DNA of 64,000 nt from Baylisascaris procyonis (taxonomy: Eukaryota; Nematoda; Chromadorea; Rhabditida; Ascarididae): assembly GCA_037389465.1 (NCBI GenBank), contig JAZARR010000200.1, positions 1,719,001 to 1,783,000 of the forward strand, written 5' to 3'. Every line of letters starts with the position of its first letter. Positions within the stretch are counted from its first letter, which is position 1. Positions 50,529 through 61,689 of this stretch are shown here, piece after piece. A program made the position numbers and the translations under genes. A model generated the notes under the pieces. It was not told the origin of the DNA and made no database searches. It was given only the letters and a program-made list of their open reading frames with translations.

Positions 50529-52126
50529 GAAGATCACCAAGAGGCGGACTACCAGATGATAAAATATTGGCTACTGCAATCGCGAAAAGAAGAGAAAGGG
50601 AAGGATGCTGAGAATCTCGCAGTATTGAGACCGTCCTCCTGCTTTTATCTAAAAATGCTACGTTTAGCAGTGAAACAACCAGGGAATATTTCATTTTGCG
50701 GGGTCTGTAACATTCAGGTTGGCATCGTTGAGTTGAAACAATGCAATAGATAAACAAACACCCATAAATGATGCCACTATAAGCTATTTTTGGAAGCAAA
50801 ATTTCCAAAACGCATAAAAAAGCAGAAAAAAAGTTCATAAAATTTGCGATTGGTGAGAGGAAATTCTTTTCGTTTGGTTTTACGGTGGAGTTGAATAGTG
50901 GATGTGATGAGACAAAAACAATTCAACCACGTCCTTTCACAACAAATTACGATCATTCGTTGATGAGCTGTCACCTATATGGCGTTGCTCGATGTCCTTC
51001 AATGCTCAGCTGATACGATCCGTCCGTCACAACGGCTAAATATTGCCACCTAGATATTCACCTTAAAAAAAGCCTCTGTTTATTTCTAGCGTAACCCATA
51101 CAGTTCGCTGCAAATGAAATGATTGAATTCAAAGGATATCAGCTGCTAAATGTTCGACTTTGTGCATAATGATGCTTTTCTTTCTCAGCTTGTATTCTAT
51201 AAGATGCCATAGCATTCACTGCAAATTATTATTGCTTTTACTAAGAATTGGTCCATTCAAGCGATATATATGCAAATTTACTGAGTTAATTAGAATGCAT
51301 TTTATTTCTTTGCTTTATTTTTCAGAATTGTTCAAATTAAACGTGCCGGTAAATATGTAATAAGCCAAGCGCATTCACTTCCATACAAGCAAAGAGAATG
51401 GATTCATTTAAAAGGGCTAAGACATAACAAATCTAGTCATTGTAATGAAGATCCGTTTATTTCTTTCAATAAAATATATTCTCTTCATCGATTGCTTACA
51501 GAAAAATTCCCCAATAATTTTATGCGATTAGGAATTTTTAATTTGTTTTGTATAATTTTTGGCATAGTGGAGCCTTTTAATGTGCATTTGAATTATTTTA
51601 TGGTTAATTTTTTGGTGCATTTCATCATCGATGAAATTCAATTTTCATGTAATTTTAATGCTAAATTTAGAAAGGAATTCGTCAACGTTGATTTGCGGTG
51701 ATCCATTCGGGTCGTCGAGATTACTAATTCGCCAAAAATCGCTCTCATTAGATCTAAAAATCAAATTAGAGTTTTTTTTTTGCGCTCCAATACAGCATGA
51801 ACTCTTCATCGCCTATTCGCGCAGAAATAATTTACAATAAGTGATTGTTTAGGCCGAAAGTTTCATCTAAAATCACTTGAAATCTCATCGAAGCGAAATG
51901 CGCGAAATAGGGCAATATTCCCAATATTTGGGCGATTAACCTAAAAGTGCGATTGAGTTGAGATTACTTTCATAGAATTGGTATACGATGGTGTTTTCTT
52001 TTCTCATATATTTCTTGATAAAAATAATCTTACGTAACTGTAACTTGAAGTGATGTTTGATGATGCATCCAAAATGTGAGGCAATTTTATGGAAAGTTGC
52101 CTATCCACGATCCAGACTTTGCTAAA

Positions 52127-52205
52127 TGCAGGGATCATGGAGCAGTTTGTTAGAGCATATGATGCGGATACTGAATCAGAGAGCAAAGACTAAGTTCGGG
52201 TCCAA
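52127..52205 (+). other. tRNA-like relic
   Basis: Contains a degenerate A box (GAGCAGTTTGTTAGAGCA at about 52139-52157), an anticodon-arm-like CTGAATCAG and a B-box-like AGTTCGGGTCC (52193-52203) at tRNA spacing. The acceptor stem does not pair. Likely a decayed tRNA or a SINE head. Confidence 0.4.
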
Positions 52206-52666
52206 TGAGCAACTTGCTTTTTTCGATCGAGACCCTTTTAAAATTCCTTTTGGTTGCGCAATTAGTCAGCCGATGAATTAGCACATCCATCATTGTGGTT
52301 GCTACGGTAATCACTATAACCTAGCGCGCATATAATCTCAACGTTCTAGGGTGTACGGTAGTTGCGCTCGTAGAACACTGTATGCCTGTATGTTCATCGT
52401 TACGATGGGTTTTCAGTGACATTCTTTGTGTACAAGATTTACCGATTTCAATTACTCAATTTTCATATCATACTTCAAGAGTCTGAAACTCTTTCAAAAT
52501 TAGTTATGAATAAATAGGTTGCTTGCTGAAATATTTCATTTTATTCCAACTGTAAATTCCAATGATTCATCCTTTCCCAATTATGTGTTGCATTATGCTT
52601 TGTGCATAAAATGATATAGAAATGGAAAGGTAAGCGCATAAATTGTCATACAAACACAAAAGTAAA

Positions 52667-52747
52667 TGTAAATGCATTACATTAATTAGACGTACAAATA
52701 TGTATTTGTAAATGCATTACATTAATTAGACGTACAAATATGTATTT
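52667..52747. repeat. Perfect 40-bp tandem duplication
   Basis: Two identical adjacent copies, 52667-52706 and 52707-52746, each beginning TGTAAATGCATTAC and containing TTAGACGTACAAATATG. No mismatch seen, which suggests a recent event or an assembly artefact. Confidence 0.95.
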
Positions 52748-55281
52748 CCTTACAAGCATAAAAGTATGTGCTTAATAAGTAAAGTAAAGTAATAGCATTA
52801 TGAATCATTTAATTAGTATAATTGTTTGTATATGATCTATAATAAATCAAATGAACAAATGCATAAATAATATAATAAATCAAGATGAAAAAAGAACCAT
52901 GCAAAGATATGCGTTACGCTTTTGCAAACGTTTTGCAAACATTCCGGATACACCCAGTCGACATTCCTTTCCTTACGACCACATTCTTTCAATACGCCGA
53001 ATCGCCATAAACAAGAAATTGCAATCACTTTATCGGTCGCTTTCGATGCGTCTTTGCTCTTATATGTTTGTGGGTCTGTGTATATGCGTTTGTGTGCGCG
53101 TGTTTATATGCGTGTGTGTTTATGTCTGTGTACTCATTAAAGACTAATAATAGAACTTACTATTTAGTGAATTGATGATTTTTTTATCTTCAAAAATAAA
53201 CAATGATATTCTGTTTCAACAATTCTTAGTAATCGTCAATAAAGTTCAAGCAATTTGGCATATTCTTGATCAAAATTCATCGCATATATTACTTGTCACA
53301 TAAATACAACTGCAATAATTGCAATAAAAGTATGCATTGCAATCATATATGACGTATGCAATACAATTTTAACCATATGCCTATGCAATGTGTTTGCATT
53401 TACTAGAAAATCGTCGAAAAAATTTTCTCACATCAATCTAACGCTAAATGTTTTAACATAGGTTGCACTTAGATGCACAGCACGTTCAATTTTAAACATT
53501 CAACAAATGATATAAACATGAACAATTCACAAAAAAAAAACATAATTGAAAATTCCTTAAAGATACTGCATTAATTTTCTCAACTAATATTGGAATTTGC
53601 ATCGATTTACTTCATAATCAACATTGATATTATCAATGCATATTTTGTCTATTCAAAAATTAATCTATCATTTAATTCGGTTTTTGAAAAAAAATAAATA
53701 AATATTTTATAAAGAAGAAAAAATTTTAAGGTCGTACCTAGAAATGATAAATGGCCATTTTGTTGTTTTTTTTTTTTTTTGCTTCGAAAGCAGAAATAAA
53801 ACTTTTGCGTGTACTTGATTTGCTCTAAAAAGCACTAATAAGCGCCCTCGTGAATTAAACAAGAATGTGGAATAGCATCCTAAATTTGTACGAATGATCG
53901 TAATGATGCAATCGCAGCCAATTTGTCTACATTTGCTAAACGAATGAATCTTACAACGTATGTACAAATTTCAAAAATAATGTCATGGTGACGTCAGCGA
54001 GTAGCTACAGTAATACATCACACGATAAAAATGTAAAGAAAACGTCAAAGAAACGAAGAAAAATTAGCGAAATTGCAGAAAAATTTATTGCAGTAATTGT
54101 GAAAAAGCATTACGATGATTACGGTCATTTTTTTCTGGATTGATCTATAATCCAGAATTCTTGTTTTCTTTATAGTAATTGATGCTTTTTATTCTTTCTT
54201 TTTCTCTTAAAACGGCTAAAGTCCCAATTCATAACGAACAGTAGAAGAGATTAGCTTAAACAAGAGTAATTCATTTGTTCATCGATGATGATCTGAGTAC
54301 ATTTCTAAGAACATATTCTGGCGTATACCAGCAAAAACTTTAAATGAAATCTCTAGTGAGCCTAACACCAACCATCGAATACTGCACCATTTTCTCAGGT
54401 ATATAAAGTTGCAACTTCGCAATTCAATAGACTAGCTCATGGAGTGCTTATTGACCCGATTTCTTTCTTTATTAGAATTGAATTAGCTATCGAACAGTTT
54501 CCTCATTTCAAGCTTTACATCGTCGATCACATTTACATCATCCCCTTAATTTATTGCAAATAATCTTTTAATTTCAAAGAGGCTATAGCGATATTAGGAA
54601 GACCACACGATATGGAACCACACCAGTCGTTTGCAGAGTTCAATACTAAATGAGTCGAGAGTACAGATAGCAATAAATCTTTATCACTGATTGTTGATCT
54701 TTTAACAAATAAATGATCTTTGCAAGTGAAGTATTTCTGATGTGTTTTTGACTGACAAGCAACTACCGAATAGAGCATTATGTCCACCGTATATTGGCTT
54801 CGTTTGAAATTAGTGAATCCCAAACATAAAATTTGCTGGCATTTATCATAAGGTGCTATAAATTAAGGCAACCATCTCTTGCAACTTTAAACCTTGCGAA
54901 TATAAAAAAAACTTCAAAAAATAATTGAACATAATCTTGAAATGTTTCTATATAATGCTTTTTGAATGGCTAATATTCTAAAGATAGCTTCGTTTAGAAA
55001 TGAAGAAGCAACTAGTAAAATTTTCAACTGCGATCCTGGTGCTTTGCTTTCGACTAAACAGTAAATGTAAATTAGATACTGGGATCTTCAGCCATTATAC
55101 TTATTACCAATTACTTATTTGAGTGTTGGAAATCTATGGTTTCACCTTTCATATCATCAGTAACTTTTAAAAAAATTTGCCGTTTTCTTGGACATGCTTC
55201 AAGGAATTGGCCATAATCTGTGACTGAAATAGTTAACTCATTCTCACCAAGTCTTTCTCAAACAAAATCAATTTGGGTGCG

Positions 55282-55464
55282 TTATATCACCAAATTTCTA
55301 GTGGATAACTCTATGAGCCCAAGGTTATGTTGTGTAGCAATAGCGATGCAGGAAGCACTTGCTTTTTCAGAGAATTGAACATTAATCTTGTACCTTCTCA
55401 TTAAACTCGTTAACCACTTAGCTATATACTTTAGGCATAAAAATGTTTTGTATGAAATAAACAT
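55282..55464 (-). pseudogene. Minus-strand relic resembling a CENP-B-type HTH of pogo/Tigger transposases
   Basis: The minus-strand frame reads AKWLTSLMRRYKINVQFSEK followed by ASASCIAIA. This resembles the second helix-turn-helix of pogo/Tigger/CENP-B proteins, which typically show W-L-x-x-F-x-x-R-H/Y-x-I and then S/G-E-x-A-S-A. Stops and phase changes flank it. Another coding-like stretch (DYGQFLEACPRKRQIFLKV) follows on the same strand near 55230-55140. Family call is a motif impression only. Confidence 0.3.
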
Positions 55465-55752
55465 TTAAATTATCGTTGAAATGCGACAGAAAAAATTCTA
55501 AGATTTATTTATAGAAATCATCAAAAAATAATGCACAACGTCCATGATTAGGGCGTTGCCCGGCTAATGCGACAAATTTATTCACATTTGAACTAATTGA
55601 TCAATCATAAAATATTCACTCAATTCGATTAGAGACCGAAAAAATGCGCATTTAAATTGCCGTTAATCGAATGATGCGCCAAATTTCTTAGAAACAAAAG
55701 ACAAAAGAAAAACGCCCTCAGAGAAATATCGTTTTTAAGGAAATTCCATTGC

Positions 55753-56010
55753 TTACTGTAGCACTTGCTGCACTTTCGAATCAAATTCTAAGAAGTTTTT
55801 TAATGCAAAAGTTACTGCAAGGAAATCGTACTCGTTAAGATTTCGCTGATCAGAGAGGCAACACTTGTAACCAGCTAGAAAAGGAAATTTCCGTTCTTTA
55901 ATATCCATCCTTTGGTATAATTTCCATAAAATTTGCAACCATAAACAGGATCCCGGTAAAGGAGGAGTGGAAATTTCCATCCTTTGATATTTAGGAATGA
56001 ACTGAAGCAA
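55753..56010 (-). pseudogene. Coding-like minus-strand ORF, possible retroelement relic
   Basis: 85-codon minus-strand frame, TAA-type end at 55753. Its end reads DQRNLNEYDFLAVTFALKNF, faintly like the LTR-retroelement RNase H context with E-x-x-x-LA-V-x-x-A-L-K-x-F. A YQRM-E/D-I phrase occurs twice, reflecting a short DNA repeat (CATCCTTTGRTAT). No catalytic motif is present, so this is weak. Confidence 0.2.
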
Positions 56011-56833
56011 TCTCTTCGGCTCTAACTCCTTATGGCTGACTTCTGTTCTATCGCTACGGTTTGCGAAGTTTTGAGCGTTCGCCTAAATAGTTTCAGTATT
56101 CCGCTTAATAGTTAGGAGCGTTTGATGAATTAATTGAGAACAATAACGATTTGCTTAAACACATCGAAAGGCGTTGATGTAAAGCAAAACATTTTGCTAA
56201 ATCTTTAGTAATATTATAATAAATTCGATACTTTAATTAAATCAAATATTGGGCGATGAGAAAAACTGCATACCTATGATACACGAAGTCAACCGAACCA
56301 ACGAACATAGCTTTGATATATTTCCGTATGTTTATATTGGTTTGGAAAAGTGAAACATCTTACCGTTAGATAATTTACTGGAAATTTTAGATGAAAATTT
56401 TACGTTTCTTATTCATTTTTCAATGGTAAAATTTATTTTTTTATCCGAAAATTCAAACAAACTAGTCTTCGATGTCTTCGAAATCCGTTGAATCATAAGT
56501 GATAAATGCGAGCACTTTGTAATAACTGCTATTTTCCTTCAGAAGAAAAGACAGAAAAAAATTGCAAGCACTTAAAAAAGCGTCTTCTAACCTCAATTCA
56601 TATATAATCTCCAATTCATATTATATACGAATACTCAAAAATAGCGCAAAACTACTGCGAAGTTGATAAACGAAGAAAAAAAACTTAAATTGGATCAAGT
56701 TGAATGTAAGAAATTTCAATGAGCATTCTAATAGTTTTGAGCAATATTAATTTAGCCAGAAATTTGTTGCTGTCGCTAAAATATTACGATATTTCTGTCT
56801 ACCATCTCCTTCCAGGAAATCCTTCTCGAATAC

Positions 56834-57025
56834 ATGTCTTTCCCGGAAAAAAGTTATACAGTGTCTTCCGGAAAAATTAAACGACTGGTGTTTGCGCTCT
56901 TCCTAATCGTCCTTTGTACCGTGCCTATTTACGCAGAACATCCAACTGGTGGAGCTTTTCTGACAGTCGCAGTTTTGCAGAAATTGACGCATAAAGTGCG
57001 CCTTTTACCTTTCTATATAAGATAA
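56834..57025 (+). CDS. Candidate first exon of a secreted or signal-anchored protein
   Basis: A good acceptor (CTCCTTCCAG, ending 56815) lies 18 nt before ATG 56834, as expected for a spliced-leader addition site. The frame opens with KIKRLVFALFLIVLCTVPIY then AEHPTGGAFLTV, a convincing signal peptide or anchor, in GC-richer codons than the flanks. It could splice at GTGCGC (56995) or end at TAA 57023 (63 aa). No downstream exon recognised. Confidence 0.35.
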   Translation: MSFPEKSYTVSSGKIKRLVFALFLIVLCTVPIYAEHPTGGAFLTVAVLQKLTHKVRLLPFYIR

Positions 57026-57679
57026 AAATTCTGTCTAGATTTTTATTGTTACTCATTCTTTTCGTTTGTTTTTTCAGCTTTTCCCTATTTATTCAAAATC
57101 ATTGTCTTTATTTTATTGCACTAGTGAATAAAGTTAAGTTTTTTTTTGCATTGGAATTAAAAAATCGCATTTCTCTAATGGATGAAAACGCTGCAAAATT
57201 ATATCGCTCATTAAATAAGCCGAATTTTTTGAATCTGATAAGTTGATAAGTTTTGAATTTTCGATTATTTTGAATTTCTTATCGGATGAGTTTTGCGTCG
57301 AGATGAAAATGTGAAAAGTAAAGGCAATGCGTCGTTATTTCTAAAAATAGTAACATGCCGTTGCGCATTTTCATTATCGCCCATCAAAAAAAATTTTTTT
57401 GTATGGCCTTTGCAGCGCAATGTTAATTCAATTATAATCGACCACCAAATAAGCATGCAGTTGCTTTTTACTCATAGAGATTCCTGAGCGGTTACCTTCG
57501 GAGCTTTTCCTTTCCTTCTCTTTAATAATTCTAATCGTTCTTGCATCATTTTGATGCCACTCGATTTGAAATGATTGGGTATATGAATCAAAATTAGTGG
57601 AAGGGAGTCAGTAAGAGCGATTCATGAAAAACACACTGGGCACCTATTGGCCGAATATGCACTTTGAGTGATCAGATTC

Positions 57680-57707
57680 TCCTACTTACCCGAAAGGGTA
57701 AGTAGGA
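57680..57707. repeat. Perfect 12-bp hairpin with GAAA loop
   Basis: TCCTACTTACCC (57680-57691), loop GAAA, GGGTAAGTAGGA (57696-57707), followed directly by a short AT array. As RNA this is a stem capped with a GNRA tetraloop. Confidence 0.88.
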
Positions 57708-58890
57708 TATATATATATATATACTTGTCCCTTATTCTGTAGTTTTCAGGGCAGATCCGTCTTTTCCTAAAATTACTAGAATTTCTTAGTTAATACTGTT
57801 TGTTTCTTCTTCACAGTTGCATCTATAATTTGATAGATTTCACCTGTAATTTTTCATATGATCTCCATTACATATTACATAATGACTGCTAAGAATCGTC
57901 ACTATCATGTGGACAGCGTTTTTTCAACAACACATTGATAGTTGTTGAAAGGGTGAGCATTTTTTTGTATCTCATTTGAAAGTTGATCATAGTTTTGGCA
58001 CAACAGAGATTGCAGCAGAAAGGTCAACACGAAATCCGAGTCACTTCCAATATTGTTTCAAATATATAATTAACTTCATAAAGAAACCTTATTCCAACAC
58101 GTACATATAACATTCATTCGTACAGCTTGTAATAAACTAAATGAAATTGTCGCAGGTGCTAATTTATGAGATTTTGTTGGCACTTTCATATGCTCTATTG
58201 CCTGCAAGCTTTCTCAAACAAAGATGCTTCTTTTCATGAAGAAACTTGCATTCGAAGCGTCACTTCTATTTATCGTAGCTCTCTAATATGCACTTACTTC
58301 TAGGTAGGATATCTTTTATAATGGAGAATCTATAATCGTGTAAATATGGTATATTTTGAAAGTCCAAACGGTATTTCCCGTTCTTATTTATGCTATTTCA
58401 TTAAGGCGCACTTAACTAGTTGACAGATGAGTGCAATCGACGTACTTTTTTGGGAGTGTCGTTTCGTTGTTCGGTGATGCGCGTAAAATGCGGAATGTGC
58501 TACGTCACTAATTCAATAATTGCAAATGGCTGAGTGCAAAGACCAACAAAGAAATCCTTATTCATCAACTATTTCAATAGTACTCATCACATTTCGCAAA
58601 TATATTTTCCTCTATGAATCATACTTACTAAAGACTTTTTATAATTATATAATTGAGCAAACACATTGTCGAATGATGCATGCATTCGTCGTTGTTGTTC
58701 AAAAATCAAGAGAGTTAACCATAATAAGTGTTTATATTATGCAAAACACTTTAATCTTCGAATATTACGGAAATTTTTTTCGCAATATAATCTGCAATGA
58801 GGATCAGTATTCAAATTTTATGGTTCTCTTACTCGTAAAATAATCCGCCGAGTAACTGTTATTGACAGTACAATTTTCTCATACTTACAG

Positions 58891-59105
58891 TAACCGCAAA
58901 TTTGATCCACATATGGAAGAACAAGTATCTGACGTGGTTAAATCATATTCTATACGCCCTTATTGCCGTAGGTCACACAATTTTGAGGCTATATGGCCAG
59001 TTGAAAATCATAACAAGAGGGATAGTAGGAAAGGTTCACTTACTTACTGCTGAGGCACGATTGTTGGCCTCAATGATTACACTTTCCTATATCGAATGTG
59101 CATAA
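58891..59105 (+). CDS. Candidate terminal exon, unknown protein
   Basis: Acceptor TCATACTTACAG is followed by an open frame to TAA 59103-59105 with an amphipathic/hydrophobic stretch (NKYLTWLNHILYALIAVGHT). A second overlapping frame (NRKFDPHMEEQVSDVVKSY) is also open to TGA 59051, so the frame cannot be chosen. Might belong with the exon at 56834, but no join was proven. Confidence 0.2.
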
Positions 59106-59227
59106 ATCGAATGTGATCATTGCTGCGATTCCTTACTCGTAAAAAAAGTAAGTTGAATTTTTTTCATTCATATTGGATGTGGTCCTTATCTATAATTTTC
59201 ATAGTTATTTTTTTAGTAACCGTATGT

Positions 59228-59248
59228 ATACATTATATACATATACAC

Positions 59249-59279
<31 letters not shown>

Positions 59280-59280
59280 G
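59228..59280. repeat. Interrupted AT/ACAT array
   Basis: TATACA-type repeats grading into (AT)n with one G interruption. Confidence 0.9.
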
Positions 59281-61458
59281 AATATGTATGTCTGTAAATT
59301 AGTGATGTGCTAGAGTGGCACATTCCGATGTTTTTGTGCTGATAAACGGGTCGTCGAAATTTTCACCGACTACCACCCGATCACATTCCATACACATCAA
59401 GACAGTATGCACAAAAAAATGGCATGATGTGTTTGTTTTTGTGATGAAATGCACCATAGATTTGTCTGTCTGAATATTTCATGAGTGGTCTGTTGAGTGA
59501 TCTAAACGCCATGGTTGCATAAACTGACGCAGACTGAGCAATGAACTCGAAGCGAGGGAGATGGGGGAGTGTGGTGGTAAAGTTGGTCGAGAAAAAAAAA
59601 TATTATATCGAAAATGGCAGGAAATTTATGACCTGCAAATGTCAGGCGTGATCCGGTCCCCCACGTCCCTTACTGCACACCCCTCCCCCACCTTCTCCCT
59701 CACTCATCTTTCGTTTCTCGGCCCATTTCACAGTGGATATGCTTTCTCGTCTTTCACTCCACAATGCTTTTGTATAAACTAATAGCCCATAAGCAAAGGA
59801 CGAGCGTGCAAACGTCAAACTCACTTAGAATCAGATGGCTTTTATGCGTTTTTGCAAATTTGATTTAAAAAAATACTCAATATGGCGACATATTGTCTAT
59901 GCACATGTCTACTTCTGTTTGGGATCATTCTGAAAGGTCGAAAGAAATTCTTTCAAAGAAAAATCAAATTGGCGCCGAAAAATATTTGCTTCATAGTAAA
60001 TTTTTTTTTTTTTTGAAGTCGTCAAGAATGAAGGAAATGTTACGTTTGAACTGAATATGGCAGTTGCGTGACGGAAATAAAAATTTCTGAAAAGCACATC
60101 GGCGGAATTAGCATCATACGCGCTTTTTATATCTTTTTCGCAACTTCTCATCTCTGATTCTCAACGATAAATGAACATTTCTGCGTCGATGAAAAAAAAA
60201 TTTTTTTTTTGCAAAAAGTTTTTTGCTTTTAATGAAAAAATGTTACGTATAGATACTGTAGACTATATATGATAAATGATTTGATCTCTGCATATTATTG
60301 TTGACAACTTTTAAATATTTTTATTTACAATTAAGAGCATCATTACTTATTGCTTCAAATATTCTTTGATCTTTTCCAATTGTAGAATTGCATTCAAAAG
60401 AAATATTTTATTTCTTTCAAATATAAGAGCAAAAATCATTAATAAATGAATAGAAAATGCACAGAACATAATTTGAGCATAATTGGCGCACATGTTTTTC
60501 ACGTTAAATTCATTGATGTTTTTCGGGTGTGGCAATATTACTCGTGTTGCATTATCGACCACATTTAATGACCATCAATTGAATTATGCCTGCAACAAAA
60601 AAAAAAACGAATGACATTCCAATTTATTTCTTTTATTGAATTGTTGAGGAAAAATAGCACTGAAATCGGAGAAGATCAGAAAACGTTGAGAAAATATTGA
60701 AATTTTAATTTACATGTTTATAGTTTTACGCACTTTGAGATTTACCTACTTAGGTGGAAAGTAAAGGTCAATTTAATGCACAATACTTACCACAATTATT
60801 GTACCAACAATTTCTTTCCCAACCTTATCAATAGTTCAGCAAGCAAATCATACTCATATTCCTATAATTTGCCAAAATTGAGTCGATGTTTAAAAAACTA
60901 GCTTCCGCAAGATCGTCATTTATCAATGAACGAGGAACGTAACGATGCTTTCAATCATATGTATAAGTTGATAGAATCTTTCATGTAGTCCAACTTCATC
61001 GAAAATAGTATATTGGAATGAGAAGAATGCAGGAATTCGAGTTGTGCGCCTGGTAATGTTTACAAACAAACTTTCGCTGTGTAACACCCACTCACTGATA
61101 ATATTGATTATTCATAGTTCATATCGCGGGGGAAAAAGATGAGTCTCATAAACAATAAGATGAGTTCAAATTTTGTTTCTACGATTATATCGTTTCAGCA
61201 GTTTATTCGCTTCAGCATAGATCGGAAAAAATTTCGAGTCGATAGAGTATAAGAGCGTTTATAAAGAAATTTGTGAATATCATGATTTATTCATTGTTCG
61301 GCAAATCAATGAAAAATTTCTCAAGCGATTTTATTGCTGACAAACATCACGTCATTCGAATTTCATAGTTGATAGCATTTCCATAAATTTAATACTATTG
61401 GCGATACTTAATTATAGACACATTTCTTTGCTTATCTCCTAATGAATCCATATGTCGC

Positions 61459-61689
61459 TTATTCGTCATAAATCAGAAATGCAACGATAGAGAAATTTCG
61501 CACAACAATTCGCACCTTCGATGAAAACTTAGCCAAGGTATGGAATTGGTTCAATTCCCAAACGAAAGTCGTTCGAAGCCTAGGCCATAAGAAAAAGATA
61601 CGTAGCGGTTGCTGCTGTGATGAGACAACCGCAATGAACAATGCTTGATTATGTGCGCGAAGACATACATGTCTGCCGTCCGAGACCAA
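61459..61689 (-). CDS. Coding-like 76-aa minus-strand ORF
   Basis: ATG at 61689, TAA at 61459. Codon use is GC-richer than flanks and the text looks protein-like (VSDGRHVCLRAHNQALF, then a basic/aromatic LRTTFVWELNQF). No domain recognised; no splice partner found. Confidence 0.22.
   Translation of the reverse strand: MVSDGRHVCLRAHNQALFIAVVSSQQQPLRIFFLWPRLRTTFVWELNQFHTLAKFSSKVRIVVRNFSIVAFLIYDE

Noticed and set aside
50470..50838. 122-codon minus-strand frame downstream of AMT
   Set aside because: The opposite strand is open over the same stretch and neither translation resembles a known family; not enough to call.
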